A program made the translations under genes and the position numbers. A DNA stretch of 64,000 nt from Ardenticatenaceae bacterium. Lineage in GTDB: Bacteria > Chloroflexota > Anaerolineae > Promineifilales > Promineifilaceae. Position 1 is the stretch's first letter, and every line of letters begins with the position of its first letter. The stretch covers positions 124,001 through 188,000 of the forward strand of contig JACKCC010000010.1 of assembly GCA_020634245.1 (NCBI GenBank), given 5' to 3'. The notes under the pieces are model-generated. The model had not been told where the DNA came from, did not search any database, and saw nothing but the letters and a program-made list of their open reading frames with translations. Positions 58,613-64,000 of the stretch are shown piece after piece.

Positions 58613-60058
58613 TTATGTTTGAGAGCTTTGCCCAATTGGGTGAAGCTCTTTTTCTTTAACCAACGCCCAAACGGCCAAAACCAATGCCGCCAGCATGAGA
58701 AGGACCATGAAGCGGAAGGTGTCGTGGAGGCCGCTGATTTGGGCAACGGCCGTTGCCGCTGTTGCCCCTCCCGCCAAAACAGTCCCTTCATAAATCATCG
58801 TCCGGCCAGCCCACAGTGCCCCCATCAGAGCTACGCCTGCCGTTTGCCCCAGCGTACGGCTAATAGCCAGTAAACCGGATGCAATGCCCAGCCGCTGCCG
58901 GGTAACAGATCCCATGACGGCGCTGTTGTTGGGCGATTGGAACATGCCCATCCCCACCCCCACTGGCAGCATCCGCAGCACAAAGCCTAAACCGGTTGTC
59001 TGTTGATTAAGGGTACTCATCGCCCAGTAACCCAGAATGAGCATGAACAGACCGGCTACGGTGATGGGGCGCGTGCCAAAACGGTCAGACAAGCTGCCGG
59101 AAAGCGGCGCAACGACGCCCAGAAACAGCGGTACGACGGCCATGAGCAGGCCAATGTGGCTGGTAGAGAAGCCCAGGATATTTTCCAGGTAAAAAGGCAT
59201 CAAAAGTGTCGTACCGGAGATGGCCACAAAGGTAGCGAATCCGGTGATCAGATTGATGCTGAACAGTTTATTGGCAAACATGCGCAAATCGATCATTGGC
59301 TGGGGAGTGCGGTTTTCAATAATGATGAAAAGGGCTAAAAACAGGACAAAGATGGCAAAGAGAATGAGTACGGCCGTATCGCCAAACCCCCGCTGCTGCC
59401 CAATCGTTAACGCCAACAACAAACTCAACAAACCAACAAACAAAGTCCCCGCCCCAAAATAATCAAACTGCTGATTCTCCCGTGACTGCGGCACAGGAAT
59501 ATAACGAATGGCCAAAATTGTGCCAACAATACCGACAGGCAAATTGACCAGGAAAATCCAGTGCCAGGTTGTTATCGACAAAAGCAAACCGCCCAACGTT
59601 GGTCCGGCAACAATACCCACCGAAACAAATGTGCCATTCAGCCCCAAGGCCCGTCCCCGCTCCTGCGGCGGGAACGCCTGGGTGACGATAGCCATGCTGA
59701 GCGAAAGCAGCATCGCGCCGCCAATCGCCTGCACTATACGAAAAACAATCAGCCAGTAAATATCAGGGGCCAGCGCACACAAAACTGAGCCTGTTGTAAA
59801 GATAATGAACCCGGCCACATAGATCGGCTTTTTGCCAATCATGTCCCCCAACCGGCCCAAACTCAACATCAGTGTGGCCAGTGCCAGTAAATAAGAGAGT
59901 ACGACCCATTGGACGGCCGCAAAATTGGTTTGCAATTCACGGACCAGGGTGGGCAAGGCAACGTTGACAATGTTGCCATCAATGGTTGTCAGAAGGGTTC
60001 CGGCGGCAACGGCCGTCATCACCAACCATTTACGACTATAATCTGTGTGTGCTTCCAT
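58613..60058 (-). CDS. MFS exporter, EmrB/QacA (DHA2) type
   Basis: The 481-residue membrane protein has about 14 hydrophobic segments and the DHA2 pattern: TIDGNIVNVALPTLVREL in helix 1, LGRLGDMIGKKP (motif A), and motif C-like GIVAGPTLGGLL in helix 5. It should expel drugs or small molecules with protons. No regulator or outer-membrane partner lies nearby. The gene starts 72 bases downstream of a strong terminator of the pilus operon. Confidence 0.9.
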   Translation of the reverse strand: MEAHTDYSRKWLVMTAVAAGTLLTTIDGNIVNVALPTLVRELQTNFAAVQWVVLSYLLALATLMLSLGRLGDMIGKKPIYVAGFIIFTTGSVLCALAPDIYWLIVFRIVQAIGGAMLLSLSMAIVTQAFPPQERGRALGLNGTFVSVGIVAGPTLGGLLLSITTWHWIFLVNLPVGIVGTILAIRYIPVPQSRENQQFDYFGAGTLFVGLLSLLLALTIGQQRGFGDTAVLILFAIFVLFLALFIIIENRTPQPMIDLRMFANKLFSINLITGFATFVAISGTTLLMPFYLENILGFSTSHIGLLMAVVPLFLGVVAPLSGSLSDRFGTRPITVAGLFMLILGYWAMSTLNQQTTGLGFVLRMLPVGVGMGMFQSPNNSAVMGSVTRQRLGIASGLLAISRTLGQTAGVALMGALWAGRTMIYEGTVLAGGATAATAVAQISGLHDTFRFMVLLMLAALVLAVWALVKEKELHPIGQSSQT

Positions 60059-60130
60059 GTAATTTCCTCTTTCCCAGGCAGTATACCTACAACACTCCTA
60101 TTTTGAAAATATCCGGCGGCGACAAAACAA

Positions 60131-60168
60131 AAAAGACCCTGAGGGCAAATAATCCTTCAAGGTCTTTT
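60131..60168 (-). terminator. Terminator of the pilus operon
   Basis: On the minus strand, AAAAGACCTTGAAGG and CCCTCAGGGTCTTTT pair with an 8-base loop, and T-rich sequence (TTTTTTG) follows. It lies 28 bases after the PilO-like stop and before the exporter gene. Confidence 0.8.
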
Positions 60169-60196
60169 GCTTTGCTTCCAGCACGGCAAACCGATT

Positions 60197-61576
60197 TTAC
60201 GGAATGATCAACACCTGGTTGACATTGATATTGTTGCCGCTGATACCGTTGGCCGCTCTAATAGCATCGACCGTGGTGCCAAACCGGCGCGAAATTGAAA
60301 ACAAGGTGTCGCCATAACGTACGGTGTAAGTTGTGCTGCCCGGACTGGTGGGCGCTGTGCCGGTTATTGCCTGCAACCCGTTTTGGGCCTCCGTGCCATT
60401 GGGATTAAGGGCCAACGCCTGCTCGAATTGGGTGCGGGCAGCATCGGGCTGCTGCTGGTCGAGCAGTTGGAAGCCGTAATTGACGCGAGCCGCGTACAAT
60501 TTGCCCTGCATGTCATCATAATTGGGATCAACAGCCACGATCTGCTCAATGAGGCGGATGGTTTCGGCCCAGTTCTGACTGGCCCAGAGGCCATCGAGTT
60601 GAGGAGCCAGCATCGCAATCGTCACCTGTCTTTTGCCGATGGCGGCTTCTGCGCCGTTGGGGTTGATGGCGAAAGCAGCATCGAAGCGCACCTGCGCTTC
60701 GGACAACTGCTGCTGCCGGAGCAGACGGTAGCCATCGTTGACGTTGGCCGCATATTGTTTTTGCAGCAGTTGGGCGTCGCCCGGAGCCAGAGCCAGCATC
60801 TGTTCTAAAATGGAAAGCGCTTCCGGCCAATTTTCGGCTGACCAGGCTGTGTCCAGTTGTGTTTGCAAAGAAGCCGTCTCGTTAGCCGGGGTAGACGGGG
60901 CCATGGGTGTGGGAATGAAGGAAGTTAGTTCGTCATCAGGAATGTTGTCGGCAACGGCCGTATCCACCGCATATGGCGACGTATACAGTACAAAATCCAT
61001 TGCCAGGGCATTTGTCGTAACACCGGTTTCCGGATCAACCGACTCGGTGATGTCAACGGCCTGAATGGCAAAGCTAGCAATAGACGCTTCATTGATCTGG
61101 TTGATATAGGCCAGCAATTGGGGAACCGCCCCCTCCACCGATATACGGAATATCCGGGCATCGTAGACGTTTTTAACGGCCGTTTCCACCTCAGTTTGAG
61201 CCTGCAAATCAATCACATTCACGCCGGTCTGCTCGGCATAACGATACAAATTATTCAGCGTGTCTGCGGCCTGCGTTTCCGACATGAACACCGCAGCCAG
61301 CTCATCCAGGCGTACCTGACTCGTGGCAATATCCGCATTTAATGAGTCCGGCAGCGAATTCTGGCTTAACTGGTCACGGGCCATTGATTCTTGGGCGGCA
61401 ACAACCTGGGACGCCAGTTCATTTCGGGCCTGTAATTGAGGCATGAGTACAGATGCAACAAACATCATAAATCCGATGATCAAGACCACAATCATCATGC
61501 CGGCCAAAACATTGACCCAATTATCGCGCAAGTAATCGCGAATGTTGTAAAGCGTATCCATAACTTTGTCCATCAT
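60197..61576 (-). CDS. PilO-like pilus assembly protein fused to TPR and LysM domains
   Basis: The 459-residue protein has a short cytoplasmic N-terminus, one membrane helix (about 22-45), a coiled coil and a PilO-like alpha/beta domain (to about 215). Unusually it continues with TPR-like repeats (about 240-390; WPEALSILEQMLALAPGDAQ and WAETIRLIEQIVAVDPNYDD) and ends with a LysM domain (TYTVRYGDTLFSISRRFG, about 410-459) that could bind peptidoglycan. It overlaps the upstream PilN-like gene by four bases (ATGATG/TGA), and GGAGG precedes it. The PilO assignment rests on layout and neighbours. Confidence 0.75.
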   Translation of the reverse strand: MMDKVMDTLYNIRDYLRDNWVNVLAGMMIVVLIIGFMMFVASVLMPQLQARNELASQVVAAQESMARDQLSQNSLPDSLNADIATSQVRLDELAAVFMSETQAADTLNNLYRYAEQTGVNVIDLQAQTEVETAVKNVYDARIFRISVEGAVPQLLAYINQINEASIASFAIQAVDITESVDPETGVTTNALAMDFVLYTSPYAVDTAVADNIPDDELTSFIPTPMAPSTPANETASLQTQLDTAWSAENWPEALSILEQMLALAPGDAQLLQKQYAANVNDGYRLLRQQQLSEAQVRFDAAFAINPNGAEAAIGKRQVTIAMLAPQLDGLWASQNWAETIRLIEQIVAVDPNYDDMQGKLYAARVNYGFQLLDQQQPDAARTQFEQALALNPNGTEAQNGLQAITGTAPTSPGSTTYTVRYGDTLFSISRRFGTTVDAIRAANGISGNNINVNQVLIIP

Positions 61577-63513
61577 TGTGCCCCTCCCTTCAGTTCCAAA
61601 ATGATGACAAATTCAACAGGGCCGCTCTGGTAATTGTTTCGTTTAGCCATTGGCAGGTCGCGCGGCGAGAGAACGGCCGTATCACCCAACTCCAGCCCGG
61701 TCAAAACCAGCGGCGACTCGGCCGGAACACGGGGAATGTTGAAACTGGTGGCATTCACTTGCAGCGTCACCGTGATGTTGTGCTGGCAAACCGTCGCCCA
61801 CGACAGCCTGACGCTGTCTTCATATAAACCGGGAGCCAGCCCGGTGATATTAGTCGATACACCCAACGTGGCTGGAGTCGTACCGTTGGCGGCACTCAAG
61901 CTCAACCACGCAGCCTCTGTTTCGGCCGTCCAGTTAATTAGCGAGGTACCGGTGAGATTGATGTTTTGCGCCGCCGGACTGGGATCGCCAACGGCGACCG
62001 GCCCAAAATTGAGCTGCTGCTGGTCAATCTTTAATTCCGGTACTTCGGCCAGAGAAATATTGTACGTTTTATCGGGCGCGTAGGCCCCTGACTGGGACAC
62101 CGTGACAATAGCCAGTCCGTCACTGGCCGCGGGGAAACAAACAGCTGAGGCAAAATTGCCGGAGCCAGCCTTGGCATAATCGTCGTTTTCCCATTCATTC
62201 ACGCCCAACTGGACTTTCATAGCCGTATCGACGCCCAGGGCCAGATTGGTGGTGGCGACCTGGTAATGATGGTTTTGTTTGACCAGGAAGCTGGTCATAT
62301 CCACGTCACCGTTGGGGAAGAAGTTGTGGGTTTGAATTTCACCGACGGCAATCAAACCAGGGCTGGTGTTATCCGGTTCGTAGGGGTCACGCAAATCGGG
62401 TGTGGCGGTGGGAGTCGCTGTTGGCGGGGCCGGGGTGGCAGTGGCAGTAGGAACGGCCGTGCCCGTGGGTGCAACCGTCGGATTCACAGTGGGCACAATT
62501 TCCTCAACAAACAACTGGTAGCTCATCTGAATGCCGTACTGGCCACGGTTCGTCACTTGAATCGTCACTTCAGCGTCCCGGTCGGCGGCCATTTGGAAGG
62601 CAACTTCCGAACTCAGCGTTCCCGGCTTGGCATCATCGTTGGTTAACACAGTGTTGCCGATGGTAACAGTGAGAAAGGTATCGACGCCAGGTGCCAGGCT
62701 GCCGGTTTCCACTTTGTAATAACGGCCGGCTTTGGCCAGGAACACGGCCGTATCCACGTCAAAATTGGGGTAAAAATTGTGCGATTGAATCTCACCCAGA
62801 TAAATGGGTTTGGCCACAGTGTTATCGACTTCATAGGCATCTCGCCCATCGGATGTTGGGGTGCTGCCCGGTTGAGGGGTGGAACCTGTTCCACCTGAAT
62901 CGCTGCCGGAGGAACCGGGTGTAGGCGTGGCAGCCTCACCTGCCACAGTGGGCGTGACAGCGGTGGTCGCCTGAACGGTGGGCGTAGGGCTGGGCGTGGT
63001 CAACGTGATGGATTGAACAACGACACGGGCAAATTGGCCGGAATCTTCCAGAAAGCGCGCGTAATTGATAACGGCCGTGTCATCAACCGCCTGCCCCGTC
63101 AACATCAGCCGGTTATCAGTTTGCTGCAAAGAAGTCAGAGAAATTCGGCTGGTATCATAATTGCGGATGGCCGCAGCCACTTCCGGCCAATCAATATGAT
63201 CGGCCGACAAATTGGCATACACGCCTTCTAATTCACTCAATTGGGCTTCAATATCGGCCGCATCCGATTGCAGGGCCACCACTTCAGGCGGCACGGTCGG
63301 CTCGCTGACCATCGTCAACTGAATATTCGACAGTTCCGCATTCAATCGATCCGTATCAGCGCCAATGGTGGAGGAAATCGCATACAGGGGTAAAAACAGG
63401 ATCGCCAGGCCGATCACAATCAGCCAGGGAACAAATTTGCGCAATGTTTGACCTAAAGACGGTCCCTGGTCTTCTGCCAGATTGTCACGAACATTAAATT
63501 CAGATGTATTCAC
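61573..63513 (-). CDS. PilN-like protein extended by two PPC-like domains and a BACON-like domain
   Basis: The 646-residue protein starts with GTG behind AGGAG, has one membrane helix (about 28-50) and a PilN-like coiled coil and alpha/beta part (LMLTGQAVDDTAVINYARFL, to about 170). A Thr/Pro/Ser/Gly linker follows. Two similar domains (about 225-335 and 365-475) share EVDNT/EPDNT, GEIQSHNFYPNFDVD and GEIQTHNFFPNGDVD, reminiscent of PPC (pre-peptidase C-terminal) domains. The last part (QLNFGPVAVGD...WLSLSAANGTTPATLGV) resembles a BACON-type beta sandwich. Such additions are not seen in usual PilN. Function is inferred from the operon. Confidence 0.72.
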   Translation of the reverse strand: MNTSEFNVRDNLAEDQGPSLGQTLRKFVPWLIVIGLAILFLPLYAISSTIGADTDRLNAELSNIQLTMVSEPTVPPEVVALQSDAADIEAQLSELEGVYANLSADHIDWPEVAAAIRNYDTSRISLTSLQQTDNRLMLTGQAVDDTAVINYARFLEDSGQFARVVVQSITLTTPSPTPTVQATTAVTPTVAGEAATPTPGSSGSDSGGTGSTPQPGSTPTSDGRDAYEVDNTVAKPIYLGEIQSHNFYPNFDVDTAVFLAKAGRYYKVETGSLAPGVDTFLTVTIGNTVLTNDDAKPGTLSSEVAFQMAADRDAEVTIQVTNRGQYGIQMSYQLFVEEIVPTVNPTVAPTGTAVPTATATPAPPTATPTATPDLRDPYEPDNTSPGLIAVGEIQTHNFFPNGDVDMTSFLVKQNHHYQVATTNLALGVDTAMKVQLGVNEWENDDYAKAGSGNFASAVCFPAASDGLAIVTVSQSGAYAPDKTYNISLAEVPELKIDQQQLNFGPVAVGDPSPAAQNINLTGTSLINWTAETEAAWLSLSAANGTTPATLGVSTNITGLAPGLYEDSVRLSWATVCQHNITVTLQVNATSFNIPRVPAESPLVLTGLELGDTAVLSPRDLPMAKRNNYQSGPVEFVIILELKGGAQ

Positions 63514-63657
63514 AGGTACTCCTAAATACAGTTGCCATTTGTAACAACAAACAGCGTGTTAACAAACGCTGCTAACATTGTAGACAATCTAACAGGAATA
63601 CACGGGAAACGAAGCGTTAATTTTGAGTAAGGATCGTTTGTTTTTTCGCTTTTTTCA
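63514..63657. other. Intergenic region inside the pilus gene set
   Basis: This AT-rich gap contains an AACAGCGTGTTAACAAACGC-like short repeat (63549-63568) and the GTG-start ribosome site AGGAG on the minus strand. A separate promoter for the PilN/PilO pair may lie here; none is certain. Confidence 0.35.
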
Positions 63658-64000
63658 CTAGAAAATGGCGAAGGGGAAGGGATTGTAGAGCAAAGCGAGG
63701 ATAGCTCCCAGGCACAAAAAAGGAGCGTAAGGAATCTGGCTTTTGCGGTTCCAGACCTGTTTTTTGGATTGACGGCCGATGAGGAGGAGGGTAACGGCCG
63801 TTACCGCGCCGCTGCCCACCCCTAACAACAAAGCCCACAAAACCGTCGGGAATCCCAAGGCCAGACCAATTAACAAGGCCAGTTTGACATCACCACCGCC
63901 CAAGTCACCGGGACGCAGCAGCAGAGTAAAGTAAAAGATAAAGAAGGCGAACAGGCCGCCCAACAAGGTTACCAGAAGCGACCGGCCGGAAAAAAACAGG
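63658..64000 (-). CDS. Type IV prepilin peptidase (A24 family), C-terminal part
   Basis: The frame is open at the right edge, so the N-terminus with the methylase-type region and first catalytic Asp is outside. The visible 113 residues have membrane segments and the second active-site motif GGGDVKLALLIGL, whose Asp belongs to the aspartate pair of PilD/GspO enzymes. The enzyme cleaves and N-methylates prepilins at the membrane. Its presence supports the pilus reading of the two genes that follow on the same strand. Confidence 0.88.
   Translation of the reverse strand, partial: LFFSGRSLLVTLLGGLFAFFIFYFTLLLRPGDLGGGDVKLALLIGLALGFPTVLWALLLGVGSGAVTAVTLLLIGRQSKKQVWNRKSQIPYAPFLCLGAILALLYNPFPFAIF

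Noticed and set aside
1..64000. rRNA, tRNA, prophage or transposase genes
   Set aside because: No matching sequences or characteristic motifs were recognised in either strand.

Overview
The window looks like a chromosomal stretch of a Chloroflexota bacterium of the Anaerolineae / Promineofilum type. This rests on several traits seen together: lipoproteins with VEVTRIVE-like repeats and Thr/Pro linkers, ATG starts with GGAG-type ribosome sites, many CoA-thioester genes with a liv-type ABC importer, a type IV pilus locus, and moderately high GC. That is an inference from gene style; there is no rRNA in the window. I found no rRNA, tRNA, CRISPR array, transposase or prophage. Two features run through the whole window. 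The first is a hugely over-represented octamer palindrome, ACGGCCGT (about 95 copies counted by eye, against one or two expected). The second is a set of intergenic spacers built as hairpins from short repeated words, with a different word in nearly every spacer.

Layout. 1-9958: the tail of a TPR protein, a stand-alone receiver protein lacking its phospho-acceptor Asp, a lipoprotein hydrolase, a DEAD-box helicase coupled to an O-methyltransferase, a LysM lipoprotein, a KimA-like potassium permease, an ICMT-like methyltransferase, a small membrane protein and a Bcr/CflA-type MFS exporter. 10324-13863: a GHMP sugar kinase overlapping a sugar nucleotidyltransferase, an SDR and a MerB-like protein. 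13864-16437: a repeat-rich spacer containing a decayed nucleotidyltransferase fragment, then an AT-rich KAP NTPase on the minus strand. 16585-21554: ABC-F ATPase, M20 peptidase, methyltransferase plus rhodanese, and a PPOX-fold enzyme.

21598-45494 is a long plus-strand run for acyl-CoA chemistry: two reductases, three acyl-CoA ligases, a KAS III-like enzyme, a FabG-type SDR, two alpha/beta hydrolases (one frameshifted), a thiolase with its DUF35 partner, enoyl-CoA hydratase, two MaoC-fold proteins, and a five-gene liv transporter whose binding protein carries two nearly identical binding domains in one chain. This set suggests uptake, CoA activation and beta-oxidation-like processing of a carboxylic acid whose identity cannot be read here. 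AT-rich foreign-looking genes interrupt the run (a GIY-YIG protein, an unknown protein, and a foreign N-terminus fused to MaoC).

45541-52195 is the most interesting block: eleven genes for membrane thiol/sulfur or metalloid handling (YraQ/ArsP-like permease, TauE/SafE exporter, CcdA, CxC thioredoxin-fold protein, CFeSP-like Fe-S protein, GcvH-like lipoyl protein, two DGC-domain proteins, OsmC-like protein, CPNC mini-thioredoxin, ArsR regulator). Matching candidate operators lie at both of its promoters. 52205-58610 holds an aldo/keto reductase, a second KAS III-like protein, a hydrolase, a PLP decarboxylase and a tyrosine phenol-lyase. 58613-64000 holds an EmrB/QacA-type MFS exporter and a minus-strand pilus operon (prepilin peptidase, PilN-like, PilO-like) whose assembly proteins carry unusual extra domains.
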